The notes under the pieces were generated by a model. That model was not told the origin of the DNA. It saw only the letters and a program-made list of their open reading frames with translations, and did not search any database. Both the position numbers and the translations under genes were made by a program. From NCBI GenBank assembly GCA_963705525.1, contig CAVPJW010000007.1, forward strand, positions 248,001 to 312,000: a stretch of 64,000 bases of DNA, written 5' to 3'. The DNA comes from CAVPJW01 sp963705525 (lineage in GTDB: Bacteria; Acidobacteriota; Vicinamibacteria; Vicinamibacterales; CAVPJW01). This document shows, in pieces, positions 15,617 through 25,696 of this stretch. Position 1 is the first letter of the stretch. Each line of letters starts with the position of its first letter.

Positions 15617-18028
15617 TCAGTAATACAGCAGATACTTCGCCCTCAGGCTGCGCCACCGGGCTTCGTCCGACGCCCAGGACCTGGCGATCGAGGCGGGATC
15701 CTCTCCTGCCCGCAGGCGCGCAACGCCTTCACGGGAACCGAAGAGATCCGCCGCCTTCTCGATCTCGAACGCGCTTCCGTAGAGCTTGACGAGCGCGGAC
15801 GCAAGCTCGACCCCAAAGCGCACCGGGCGGAACCGCGTGCGATCGGTGACCAGGACGCGTACTCCTCCGCACGTCTCGCCGCCAAACTTCGCGTCCGTCG
15901 AGGGCACAAACGACGTCGGATAGACGCGCACGCCGGGCAGCATGCGCGCGTTCAAGGCGTCGGCAAGCCGGGTCCCGGCAATCCATGGTGCGCCGACCTG
16001 CTCGAACGGCGCATCGGTGCCCCGCCCGACTGACAGGTTCGTGCGCTCGAATGCGCCAAGCCCAGGATAGATCGTCGCCTGAAACACGCTGCGCATGTTC
16101 GGCGAAGGGTTGGTCCACGGAACTCCCGTCTCATCGAACCATTCGTCGCGCCGCCAGTTCTTCATCGGCACGATGGTCAGCTCCGCGCCGATCTTCTTCT
16201 CACCATTGAAGAGCCGCGCCAGCTCGCCCATCGTCAGACCGTGCCGTATGGGCATTGGAAGATAGGCGTTGAATCCAAGCGCCTCGGCATCAGGCAAGGG
16301 GCCTTCAACCGTGATGCCGTCGATGGGGTTGGGACGATCGAGCACAACCACCGGAATCTTCTGCCGCGAGGCCTCTTCCATCATGTAGGCCATGGAAGCT
16401 GGAAAGGTGTAGAACCGCGCGCCGACATCCTGCAGGTCGACGACGATCACGTCGAGCCCTTCGAACATCGATGCCGCGGGCCGGCGGGAATCCCCGTACA
16501 GAGAGTAAAGAGGCAATCCGGTGCGGGCGTCTCTCGATGATGACACCTGGTCGTCAACGAGAGCGTCGAGCCCGTGTTCTGGCGTAAAGACGGCCACGAG
16601 CGTCAGGCCTGCCGCGTGCCGAAACAGATCGACGGTGCTGACGCCGCCGCGCGACAGCCCGGCACGATTCGTCAGAAGGCCGACCCGCTTGCCTTTCAAC
16701 GCCGCGAAGCCTTCCGCCTCGAGGACATCGATTCCCGTGGCGACCGGCACCGTTGGAATCACCGGCCTTGCGGGCGGCTGAACGAAGTCGGCGCCCGTCC
16801 ATCTCATCGAACGGCGGTCGGTTCCCCCTGGCTCGAGCAGCGCAGCAGCGGCGATCGTGGCGACCTTCCCACGAAGCGCCGACACGTCGCCCTTTCCGTC
16901 GGGATGGACACGGTTCGACAGAAAGACGACGAAGACGCGCGAGAACGGATCGATCCAGATCGATGTGCCGGTGAAGCCTGTATGACCGAACGAGCCGATT
17001 GGGAAGAGGTCGCCGCGATTCGCGGAGAAGGCCGTGTCGATGTCCCAGCCGAGGCCTCGCGTATCGCGCGACTCGGGAGGTGTGGCCGGACTCGTCATCT
17101 TCGCGACGGTCGCTGAGGAAAGAACTCGAACGCCTCCGACCGAGCCGCCGCCGAGGAGCATGCGACAGAAGATCGCGAGATCAGCGGCTGTGCTGAACAG
17201 GCCCGCGTGCCCCGCGGCGCCACCCATCCGCCGGGCTGTCGGATCGTGAACCGTGCCGCGCAACATCGACGCCGGCGATTCCTGACAGGGCCACCCCAGT
17301 GGAGTGCACGCCTCGGTCGGAGCAATGCGGCTGGAGAGCGCGGCGGGCGGGCGAAACATCGTGTCGGTCATGCCAAGTGGCCCGAAGATCTTCGAGGCAG
17401 CAAAGCGATCGAGCGGCTCTCCGCTGACACGCGACACGATCTCGCCCAGAAGAAAGAAGTTGATGTCGCTGTAGATGAACTCTTCGCCAGGCGGGGCCAC
17501 GAGCGTTTCATCCGCGGCTCTGGTGATGGCGGTATCGCTCCCGGTGAATTCGGCTTCGAGCTCGAGATCGGGCCGGAGGCCCGACGTGTGCGTCAGCAGA
17601 TGTCGAATGGTCACTCCATCCTTGCCGTATCGACCGAATTCGGGAATGAACCTGGCGACCGGATCGTTCAGGCGCACTCGCCCTTGTTCGACCAGCATCA
17701 TGACGGAAGTCGTGGTCGCGACGACTTTGGTGAGCGACGCCAAGTCGAAGATCGTGTCGATGGTCATCGCTTCTGTCGCGGGCACCAGTGACCTGTTGCC
17801 GAAGGCCTTTCGGTACACAACCTCGTCGCCCCGGCCGACGAGCACAACTGCACCCGGCAATTCCTTGCGTTGTACGGCGTCGAGGACGACGGCGTCGATA
17901 CGGTCGAGGCGGTCGGAGTGTTGCGAGGCGACGGATTGGGCCCTCGAACGTCCTCTGTCGGCGTCCTCGTCGGCGATTAAAGAAGTGACGACGAGCAGGA
18001 GGAGGCAGGCGACTGAACGGAAGGCCAT
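15617..18028 (-). CDS. Serine hydrolase (beta-lactamase family) fused to NamZ/DUF1343 exo-N-acetylmuramidase
   Basis: 803 residues. Signal peptide (1 to about 20), then a class C beta-lactamase/esterase-type domain (about 40-400) with SxxK as SLTK, YSD in place of YxN, and HTG as the third motif; then a DUF1343 domain (about 430-800), the family of NamZ exo-beta-N-acetylmuramidases (GH171). Conserved DUF1343 stretches: GLLTNRAG, VFTPEHGL, DLQDVGARFYTF, DRPNPIDG, PNMRS and YPGLGAFERTNLSVGRGT. In Bacillus the separate genes ybbE (beta-lactamase homologue) and ybbC (NamZ) are neighbours, so the fusion likely joins two steps of muropeptide recycling. Start 18028 (MAFRSV) has AGGAATA upstream and begins the signal peptide. 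Confidence 0.9.
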   Translation of the reverse strand: MAFRSVACLLLLVVTSLIADEDADRGRSRAQSVASQHSDRLDRIDAVVLDAVQRKELPGAVVLVGRGDEVVYRKAFGNRSLVPATEAMTIDTIFDLASLTKVVATTTSVMMLVEQGRVRLNDPVARFIPEFGRYGKDGVTIRHLLTHTSGLRPDLELEAEFTGSDTAITRAADETLVAPPGEEFIYSDINFFLLGEIVSRVSGEPLDRFAASKIFGPLGMTDTMFRPPAALSSRIAPTEACTPLGWPCQESPASMLRGTVHDPTARRMGGAAGHAGLFSTAADLAIFCRMLLGGGSVGGVRVLSSATVAKMTSPATPPESRDTRGLGWDIDTAFSANRGDLFPIGSFGHTGFTGTSIWIDPFSRVFVVFLSNRVHPDGKGDVSALRGKVATIAAAALLEPGGTDRRSMRWTGADFVQPPARPVIPTVPVATGIDVLEAEGFAALKGKRVGLLTNRAGLSRGGVSTVDLFRHAAGLTLVAVFTPEHGLDALVDDQVSSSRDARTGLPLYSLYGDSRRPAASMFEGLDVIVVDLQDVGARFYTFPASMAYMMEEASRQKIPVVVLDRPNPIDGITVEGPLPDAEALGFNAYLPMPIRHGLTMGELARLFNGEKKIGAELTIVPMKNWRRDEWFDETGVPWTNPSPNMRSVFQATIYPGLGAFERTNLSVGRGTDAPFEQVGAPWIAGTRLADALNARMLPGVRVYPTSFVPSTDAKFGGETCGGVRVLVTDRTRFRPVRFGVELASALVKLYGSAFEIEKAADLFGSREGVARLRAGEDPASIARSWASDEARWRSLRAKYLLYY

Positions 18029-18041
18029 ATTCCTGTGGCTG

Positions 18042-18071
18042 TTGGCGACGGCCCTTAACCTAACATATACT
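18042..18071 (+). promoter_or_regulatory. Predicted sigma-70 promoter of the TPR protein gene
   Basis: TTGGCG at 18042-18047 and TATACT at 18066-18071 with an 18-bp spacer, 66 bp before the start codon of the downstream gene. It lies in the divergent region upstream of the NamZ fusion. Confidence 0.6.
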
Positions 18072-18137
18072 TTCGGGTTAGTCCCTTCTCTGAGTACGGG
18101 AATTGCAGCAGACGCCACCTAGAGGGAGCCATCTTCT

Positions 18138-19088
18138 ATGCACCCACGTCCTCATTTGAGACGAGTTCTGATTGCCGCCGCAGCCGTCCTGGCATTCGCT
18201 TCGACCGGATGGGCCCAAGCCGGCCGAATCGGTGGAACCGTCATGGATGACACCGGGAAGCCCATCAAGGGCGCGACTGTATCCGCGAGCAATCCCGATC
18301 TGTCTACCGGCAAACTCACCGCGGTCACCGATGACAAGGGTCGGTTCTCCATCGCGGGTCTGAGAGCCGGAGACTGGACGATCACCGCCGAGGCCCCGGG
18401 TTTCAACCCTTCGCAAGGCAAGCTCAAGGTGGAGACCATCTCGGTCAACCCGCCGGTCACGTTCAGGCTGTCCAAGGGCGGCGGAGGTGCCGCGGCGGGC
18501 GGGATCGCGGGAGTGAATTCGAAGGAGCTCCAGGCGGAGCTCGAGGCGGCCGAGGCGCTGTACACCTCGGCGCAATACGACCAGGCCATTGCAGCTTATC
18601 AGGCCATCCTGACCAAGGCGCCGACGTTGACGATCATCAACCTGCAGATCGGCAACTCCTATCGGATGAAAAAGGACTACGACAAGGCGCTCGCGTCCTA
18701 TCAGGAAGTGCTCAAGGGTGACCCGTCGAACGAGCGCGCAAAGCTGCAGATCGGCATGACCTATCTGGAGAAGGGCGACATTCCGGCGGCCGACACCGCG
18801 CTGACCGAGGCCTCCCTGGTGCCGGGCGCTTCCCGCGAAGTGTTCTACAACCTGGGCGAAGTGAAGTTTGCGAAGAACGAGCCGGACGAAGCGGCCAAGT
18901 ACTACCAGAAGGCCTTCGACACCGACCCATCGTGGGGAAAGCCGCTCTTCAAGCTTGCGCTGGTCGCGCTCAACAAGGGCGACAAGGCCGGTGCCGTGTC
19001 GTACATGGAAAAGGTCATCGCGGCGGATCCGACGTCTCAGGAAGCTGCACAGGCGAAGGTCGTACTCGAGCAGCTGAAGAAATCTTAG
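18138..19088 (+). CDS. Secreted carboxypeptidase-regulatory-like / TPR protein
   Basis: 316 residues. Signal peptide (1 to about 27, ending GWAQ), a carboxypeptidase regulatory-like beta domain (about 28-112; GRIGGTVMDDTGKPIKGATV is its usual opening), a Gly/Ala linker, then at least four TPR units (about 125-310; AIAAYQAILTKAP, ALASYQEVLKGDP and EAAKYYQKAFDTDP mark helix pairs). No enzymatic motif, so probably a periplasmic scaffold or binding protein. It has its own promoter and ends next to a facing pair of heptad arrays. Confidence 0.85.
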   Translation: MHPRPHLRRVLIAAAAVLAFASTGWAQAGRIGGTVMDDTGKPIKGATVSASNPDLSTGKLTAVTDDKGRFSIAGLRAGDWTITAEAPGFNPSQGKLKVETISVNPPVTFRLSKGGGGAAAGGIAGVNSKELQAELEAAEALYTSAQYDQAIAAYQAILTKAPTLTIINLQIGNSYRMKKDYDKALASYQEVLKGDPSNERAKLQIGMTYLEKGDIPAADTALTEASLVPGASREVFYNLGEVKFAKNEPDEAAKYYQKAFDTDPSWGKPLFKLALVALNKGDKAGAVSYMEKVIAADPTSQEAAQAKVVLEQLKKS

Positions 19089-19099
19089 AGAAAACCTCA

Positions 19100-19190
19100 G
19101 TTCTTTGTTCTTAGTGCTTAGTTCTTAGCGCTGTAACATGACAGGATCTGAGACTTCGCACTAAGAACAAAGAACCAAGCACTAAGAACT
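19100..19190. repeat. Inverted heptad arrays (TTCTTAG family)
   Basis: Left array 19100-19128 and right array 19160-19190. The outer 17 bases of each (19100-19116 and 19160-19176) are exact reverse complements, so a perfect 17-bp stem can form between the convergent TPR gene and the nidogen-like lipoprotein. Confidence 0.85.
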
Positions 19191-19199
19191 CCACCAGTC

Positions 19200-21014
19200 C
19201 TAACTCCCTCCTTTGAGCCTCGTCTCCGCGCGCATCCGACCACTCGTCGCCTCCGAAAAGAAGCTGGTCCATTCGGTTCGGATGCGATTCACCTTGGTGA
19301 CGAGCGTCTGATTGACGGCATTGCCCAGGCCGGCCACGAACAGGAACGCCTGTCGGTGCACCTTGGAGCCCGTGCCCGCAGCGGGCTGTCGACGCCCCAG
19401 CACGGCAGTGACGTCCTGGATGAGCACCGTCCTGCGGGTCCCCTTGAAGGTGACGCCGACGCGAGGCGCCGAGTCGGCCTGCTGAGGCGGCGTCACACTC
19501 AGGGGATCCTCGACGTAGAAGAACGGCGGCACTTCAGACTCTTTGAGGAGCCCCATCGCATACTGGTCCAATCGACTGTAGCGTTGAACCGCCGCCACCG
19601 TCTTGAACGACCCGCCCCCTTCATCGTCGATGTCGTTCCCCTCCATCACCGATGCGTCCGAATCGAAGAAGAAACTCCAATGCGCCTGATCGCGACCGAG
19701 CAGCAGATCTGCCGTGCGGCCGTCCTTGTCTCTGAACTGCAGATACGCGAGCCACCGATGACCAGCCTCCTGTCCGAGGACGCTGAGCGTGTTGTCTTCT
19801 CCCAGGAACTTCTGCGTCGGATCCTCCGGGTACTTGGTCACGGTGTCCATCAAGACGACGCTGCGCAGTCGGCCTGCGCTGCCAAATTCCCGCGAGTCGT
19901 CGTAGACGTCCACACCGATGCCGCGGATTTCGTTCGCGACCGTCACTTCGAAGGCGAAGGTTCCCCCGCTGGTGACCTTGGTGTCGGTGTAGATCACGAG
20001 CTGGTCGAAATTGTCGGGATGCGTCGCGTAAAACTGGCGAGCGACCGCCACGAGATCGAGCTCGAGCGACGTAGCGAACCGTTCGCCGACCGCGCCCGCG
20101 CCGCCGGCAATCTGCGATGTCGAACTGAGGTCAACCGCCGCGAACTGCCCCGTTCGTCCTGGTGAGACACCGACGACCGCTTCTCCAACGGTCACCTCGG
20201 AGCCAAACTTCATCTCGATCGTCCCGCCTGGCAGAAGCGAGACCTGCACCGTGGTTCTTGTACTCGCACCGAACGCCCGCACGCCGCACCAGGTCACGGT
20301 GAACTGATCGGTGGCCGATTGAAGGAAGATCCGTCCCCCGGATGTCGGATCGAGATCCGAGAGAAACGGCGCCACCCGAGGCGGCCCCGTGAGCAGTCGC
20401 GCGACGTCGCGCGCCGAGCTGGCGTGGTCGGCCTCGTCGAATGTCAGGTTACCGTCGGAATTGACGAAGACCTGTTCCTTGTTTCGCCCGTACAGCGCAA
20501 ACGTGAACGTCATCGTCGCGCCAAAGCTATCGTCGTCGCCGAGCGTCAAGGCATTGCCGAGGGTCGTCCGGAATTGCGCATCTATCCGCGTGGCGTCATA
20601 GCCGCCCGTGGCGTTTCGCGTGAAGCGCAACCCGGTGCCGGCCAGATCGAAACGATTGGGCCGAGTGATCAGGTCCCCCTGATCCTGGAGGACAGCAATG
20701 TCGCCAATGTCCTGAGCAAGCGGCGAGCCGACCGCGGCGCTCACGCCACGATTGACGGCCTCCTGATGCTTCCACACCTCGTTCAAGAGGCCGTAGCGTC
20801 CAGGCTCGGGCCCTCGAGCGGCGCTCTTGAACGCCTGGGCTTCGCTCGCGGGCACCAACGGCTCCAGATTGACCTCGTCGCAGGGATTCTGCGAGGGGGT
20901 GGGGGAAGGATTCGGCGTTGGCGGCGGCGTGGTGCCGCCGCTTCCCCCGCCGCACGCCACGGCGAGAATCAGGGCCCCGGCACAGGACGCAAGAAGGAAC
21001 GGAAGTCTTCGCAT
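19200..21014 (-). CDS. Nidogen-like lipoprotein with degenerate metalloprotease-like motif
   Basis: 604 residues. Lipoprotein signal with lipobox LAVAC (Cys about 21), a Pro/Thr-rich linker, then a region resembling a nidogen extracellular domain (about 130-300: VFVNSDGNLTF, FLSDLDPTSGG, VTWCGVRAF, TTVQVSLLPGGTIEMKFG). The following part (about 310-600) has VLGQEAGHRWLAY, which resembles a zincin HExxH helix with Gln in place of the first His. It could be a relic or divergent metalloprotease or a binding protein. The start (MRRLPFLL) is the only sensible one for the signal. It lies downstream of the octaheme cytochrome on the same strand, 31 bp apart, so probably one operon. Confidence 0.8.
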   Translation of the reverse strand: MRRLPFLLASCAGALILAVACGGGSGGTTPPPTPNPSPTPSQNPCDEVNLEPLVPASEAQAFKSAARGPEPGRYGLLNEVWKHQEAVNRGVSAAVGSPLAQDIGDIAVLQDQGDLITRPNRFDLAGTGLRFTRNATGGYDATRIDAQFRTTLGNALTLGDDDSFGATMTFTFALYGRNKEQVFVNSDGNLTFDEADHASSARDVARLLTGPPRVAPFLSDLDPTSGGRIFLQSATDQFTVTWCGVRAFGASTRTTVQVSLLPGGTIEMKFGSEVTVGEAVVGVSPGRTGQFAAVDLSSTSQIAGGAGAVGERFATSLELDLVAVARQFYATHPDNFDQLVIYTDTKVTSGGTFAFEVTVANEIRGIGVDVYDDSREFGSAGRLRSVVLMDTVTKYPEDPTQKFLGEDNTLSVLGQEAGHRWLAYLQFRDKDGRTADLLLGRDQAHWSFFFDSDASVMEGNDIDDEGGGSFKTVAAVQRYSRLDQYAMGLLKESEVPPFFYVEDPLSVTPPQQADSAPRVGVTFKGTRRTVLIQDVTAVLGRRQPAAGTGSKVHRQAFLFVAGLGNAVNQTLVTKVNRIRTEWTSFFSEATSGRMRAETRLKGGS

Positions 21015-21045
21015 GAGTGACGCGGATTGATTCGGCCCGGGACCT

Positions 21046-23395
21046 TCAGGGCTTCGGCGTACTCAGCTGCCGCTGGGCTTCCTGAATAAGCCGATCGATG
21101 TTCGGGTAGTTCGGGTTGCTGTCCCGAACACTCTTCCAGAGCCTGATGGCCTCGCTCAATTGACCCTGGCGCGCCGCGAGAACGCCGCGATAGACGGTGG
21201 CGCGGGAATCGGCCGGATCAAGATCGAGGGCAGCCGTCAGCTGTTCCTGCGCCGGCGCGCTTTCGCCGCGCGACATCAGCAGCCAGGCCAGACTTGTGTG
21301 ATCGCCGGACACATCCGGAAACGTCCGAAGGCCCTCGGCGTACTCATCCTGTGCCCGTCGCAGAGCGGCCCCAACCGGTCCGTCCAGCGAAACGATGCCC
21401 ATCTGAAGAAGGGCCTCGGCGGCGGCGGTCCGGACGAGTCTGGCGTTGTCGATCAATCGCGCCGCCAGAGGACTGACCGCGCGCGGATCACCGATGATCC
21501 CCAGGGATCGAACGGCAGTGATCCGGACCATGGCTTCTGGATCCGCGGCGCCGGCGATCAGGGCATTGACGATGGTGGCGGACGGCACGACCGGCGCTTC
21601 GCTCGAGACTGGCTGGCGTGGACGAGACGACGCCCCGACCGTCAGCGCAGTCTGGCTTTCCGCTGGCGATCCGGACGGGAGCGCCCCGGTCGCGCTGCCG
21701 ATGAGCCGCCCGATGAACTCCGCTGCGCTCGCTCTCAACAGAGCACCCTGCGGACGGTCCACCAGAACGGCGGCAAGGCCTGGCAGTGCAGCAGCATCAC
21801 CGGCACCAGCACGATACATCGTATCGGCCACCGTCACCACCCGAGCGCGCCTTTCTCGGTTGCCGTACCACCGATCCATCACGCCAGCTGCCCACTCAGG
21901 CGACCGGTTCTCGTGACACGTCGTGCAGGCGTTGGGGGCGCCGTAGCTCGACGTCATCTCCGGAACCGGCGCGGCGAACGTGTGATCGCGTCGTCGCGTC
22001 AGCAGCCGCCAGTTGACGTTGCTCATGTGGCACTCGATGCAACGACTGCCGAGCGAGCCGGGCGCGTGATGCGTGTGCTTTGTCAGGTCAGGGCCCTCGA
22101 ACTCGAAAGACTGACTGCTGATCGCTGACGCCTGAGAGCTATCGACCGACTGAGAACCGCCAGACGACGGCGGAGTGCTCATCGCTGACAACTGAGAGCT
22201 GGAAGACCTGAACGTCTTATGACACTGCGTGCAGAGCGCATTGCTCTGCTCGATCGGCACCTTGAGCGCGTGATCGTTCTTCGACCCGTGACCCACGTGA
22301 CAGTTGGTGCAGGTCACCTGCCCGCTCATGAAACAGCCGCTGAGCGTCAGCGCTTGCGGACGGTTGAAACGGTTCGGACGGCCATCTGGCCAGTAGTCGC
22401 CCTGCGGATCGTTATCGGGAATCGGCTGGCTGATGAGGAACGGCAGCGCGAAGTCCTCGTAGCGATCGCCGGGTTTGAAACCGACGAACACGTTGCTCTT
22501 GTTGCCGTGGCAGTAGGCGCAGCTGTCGTAGACCTGTCGGCGATCGGCGGAACGGGGCGAGAAGATCCTGAGGATCTTCCCCAGGTTGGGGTTGCTGGCC
22601 CGTGAATCGTACGCCGGCCGCGTCGAGGGATCCCGCCGCCACGCCTCCGTGAGATCGACATGCTCGCGGCCGGGCCCATGGCACGCCTCGCATCCGATCC
22701 CCATCTCGGTCCAGGTCGAGGCATACGTTCTGGATTTGAGATCGAAATTCTTGGCCAGGTTCGTCGCGTGACAGTTGAAACAGGTGACGTTCCAAATCTG
22801 CCGCAGATCGTGATCGCTGTCTGGAACCGGGGTGATTTCCTTCCAGTCGACCCAGCGCTTCGTCTGCACGTTCCAGAAGACGGGCAACACGTAGATGCGG
22901 CCGTCGGGCAGCGTGCTCAAATACCCCTGGAACCGCCTCGCTCCCAGAGTGTAGTCGACGCGAAATTTCTCTGCCGGCCGCCCACGATGCGACACGGACA
23001 CGAAATAGCGTCCGTCCTTGATCTCCATGTCGTAGGCGCGGCCGTACTGCTCGAGATGCGTGCCCGGCGCGAAGTCGCCGACGACGAGGGCCTCGGCGAT
23101 GGGCTTGGTCATGCGGACGTGGAGCGAGCGTTTCCAGTTGCCGTACTCGGGCTCGTGACATGTCTGGCATGCCTCAGAGCCAAGGTAACCGTTCGCGAGC
23201 AGCGGCGCCACCGTATCCCTTGTCCGCAGCCGAATCGGTGTCGCGAGGGGTGGGCGCCGTCTGCCTCGCGCGCGGGCGCGCGGGCTCTGGGCTAGAATGC
23301 GAAGAAGAACCGCGAGCGTTCGTGATGACGGCTGCCGACAGCAGCAGCATGCCGAGCGCGATCGACCAGATCGGATACCGGAAAGCGCGCCTCAT
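21046..23395 (-). CDS. Octaheme c-type cytochrome with HEAT and TPR repeats (frameshifted near the N-terminus)
   Basis: About 782 residues when rejoined. A signal peptide (MRRAFRYPIWSIALG, start 23395) lies one frame away from the mature protein, which begins near VAPLLANGYLGSEACQTCH; one extra base is inferred between about 23180 and 23225, since a multiheme cytochrome needs export. Eight CxxCH heme sites: CQTCH, CFNCH, CEACH, CAYCH, CTNCH, CTQCH, CIECH, CTTCH, all in the first two thirds, of the cytochrome c554/nitrite-reductase-like type. HEAT-like repeats (about 530-660) and TPR units (about 690-775) follow. A Ser/Gln-rich insert between hemes six and seven is coded by a heptad array. A periplasmic electron-transfer or redox enzyme role is likely; substrate unknown. 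Confidence 0.88.
22111..22205. repeat. In-frame heptad array (CTGA family) inside the octaheme cytochrome gene
   Basis: About 14 units with 7-bp phase, the clearest at the 5' end: CTGACTG then CTGATCG, CTGACGC, CTGAGAG. Read on the minus strand in the gene's frame it yields a Ser/Gln-rich linker (SSQLSAMSTPPSSGG, then SQSVDSSQASAISSQ) without stop codons, between the CTQCH and CIECH heme sites. Confidence 0.8.
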
Positions 23396-23472
23396 CGAGC
23401 AGGAACAGAAGTGGGACCACGAAGTGGCCCGTCCGTGAAGTGTAGCCCAAAACCTCCACCGCAGAGCCGCTG

Positions 23473-25637
23473 GTGAGCGACGCGACATCCCGCAAAGGAA
23501 CGCGGTGGGTGCTCTGGTGCCTCCTGCTGGCGATCGTCGGGACTGGAGGGCTCTGGCTGTTCCGTCGGCTCAACAGCCCAGGCGCGCAACCGGGTGCGCT
23601 CAAGGGCCGAAATGTTCTGCTCATCACCATCGATACTCTGAGAGCCGATCGGCTGGGCGTGTATGGAAATCCAGCCGGTCTCACTCCCAATCTGGACCGC
23701 GCGGCGCGTGAGGGAATCCGCTACGCGCATGCGTTCTCGCACGTGCCCATCACGCTCCCCGCGCACGCATCGATACTGAGCGGGTTGCTGCCGTTCTCGC
23801 ACGGCATCCGCAACAATACGGCGTTCAGATTGGGCGACACGCCCACGCTCGCGACCTGGCTCAAGGGCGCGGGGTACCGCACCGGGGCGTTCGTCGGCGC
23901 GTTCGTACTCGATCGTCGTTTTGGATTGAGCCATGACTTCGATACATACGACGACTACTACGGCCACATCGGCGACGCTGCGGAGTTTCGCATCGTCGAG
24001 CGGCGGGCCGAGCGCGTCGTCGAGCCGGCACTGAACTGGATCCTCGGAGCCGCGTCGGGCGATTCGGGTCCGCGTGCGCCGTGGTTCGCCTGGATTCATC
24101 TCTACGACCCTCACGCGCCCTACGAAGCGCCGCCGGAGTACCGGCCGGGCCGGTCGGCGTACGACGCGGAAGTGGCCTACACAGACGCGATGATTGGACG
24201 CCTTCTCGACAGGCTGCGCGACACGGGCGAGCTCGACCGGACGCTCCTTGTGATGACGAGCGATCACGGAGAGTCGCTGGGCGAACACGGCGAGAGTACT
24301 CACGGGCTCTTCGCATACGACGCAACACTCACCGTGCCGCTGGTGATGAAGGGGCCAGGCATCAAGCCCGGCGTGATCGACCAGCCCGTAGCGCAGACCG
24401 CCATTGCGCCGACCATCCTCGACCTCCTTGGCATCCCCATTCCCGCAGGACTCGACGGCCGGTCGCTCGTCGGAAAAACGGCCGCAGGAACCAGATCCCG
24501 AACGATCTACTTCGAGGCGCTCGACGCCAACCTCACGCGTGGATGGGCGCCGCTTTCCGGCATCATCCTCGATGGGTGGAAGTACATCGAACTTCCGCTG
24601 GCGGAGCTGTATGACTTATCTGAGGATCCGGTTGAGTCGAAAGAATCTGGCCGCACGGGATCCGGAGCGACTGCGGACTCTCTCAGCCCGTCTGAAGGAT
24701 CTGACCGCACAGAGCCGGGGATCCGTCCCGGGCTCCGGTGGCCACCGACGCGGACACGGCAGCCCGCCTGGCCGCTCTCGGGTACGTGAGTTCGGCTGGA
24801 GGAACTCGCAAGGGCGGGTTCACAGACAAGGACGACCCCAAGAACCTTGTGGAGCTGAACGAAGCCTTCAACGCGGCCCTCAGGGCCCAGAATGAAGGGC
24901 GACCAGACGCGGCCCTGGCGGGACTGCGATCGATCCTGTCGGCGCGGCCGGACTTCATCGCCGCATGGACGAGCGCCGCCACCATTCTGATCGGAGCGGG
25001 CAGGCCCGATCAGGCCCTGGATCTCCTGCAGGGATCGCCTTCGGACGTGAAGTCCGTGCCTGTCGTGCGATGGCGATTTGGCCTGGCGCTCGCCGCGACG
25101 GGTAAGCTGGCAGAAGCCGCTGCCATTCTCGAATCGGCGGTCGAGGACGACCGCAATGCCGACATCATGAATTCGCTGGGCGTGGTGTATGCCGAGCTCG
25201 GGCGATTCGACGACGGGCGGCGGATCCTGCAGCGCGCGCTCGAAAGCAATCCGAACGGCGCCGGAACTTGGAACAACCTCGGCGTGCTCGAGCTGAACGC
25301 GAAGAATAGGCCTGCTGCGGCCGACGCATTCCGGCACGCGGTCAGGAGCGACCCCAACTACGCAGACGCCTGGCGCGGGCTGGGCGCAGCCGTCGTGACC
25401 ACCAATCCTGCCGAAGCTATTTCGGCCTGGGAGAAGACCATCGCCCTGCAGCCTCGCGACTACGACACGCTGTTCAATCTCGGCGTGACGCTCGCTGGCG
25501 TTCGGCCCGGTGACGCGCTGCCGGTTCTGCGGCGGTTCATCGCCGAGGCGCCGCGCGAACGGTATGGCCGCGACATCGCCCGGGTGCAGGTGATGATCGG
25601 GACATGGAGGCGACCTGGCAACCGTAGCCCAGAGTAA
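23473..25637 (+). CDS. Sulfatase-fold (alkaline phosphatase superfamily) protein with TPR domain (two frameshifts)
   Basis: About 720 residues after removing two inferred extra bases (between about 24632-24648 and 24712-24738). N-terminal membrane helix (about 12-33), a sulfatase-fold domain (about 45-390) and a TPR domain (about 430-710). Metal ligands are in ITIDTLRAD and TSDHGESLGEHGE; the nucleophile position reads TLPAH, where formylglycine sulfatases have C/S-x-P-x-R, so Thr is the likely nucleophile, as in phosphodiesterases and LtaS-like enzymes. The middle frame (KNLAARDPERLRTLSARL) matches the corresponding part of the next gene, its tandem paralogue. Probably acts on phosphodiesters or phospho-/sulfo-groups in the periplasm. 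Confidence 0.85.
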
Positions 25638-25696
25638 TGGCCCCAGAACGTAAGCCCTGGGACGGATCGTCGACATGAGCAAATCCATCGGATGCG

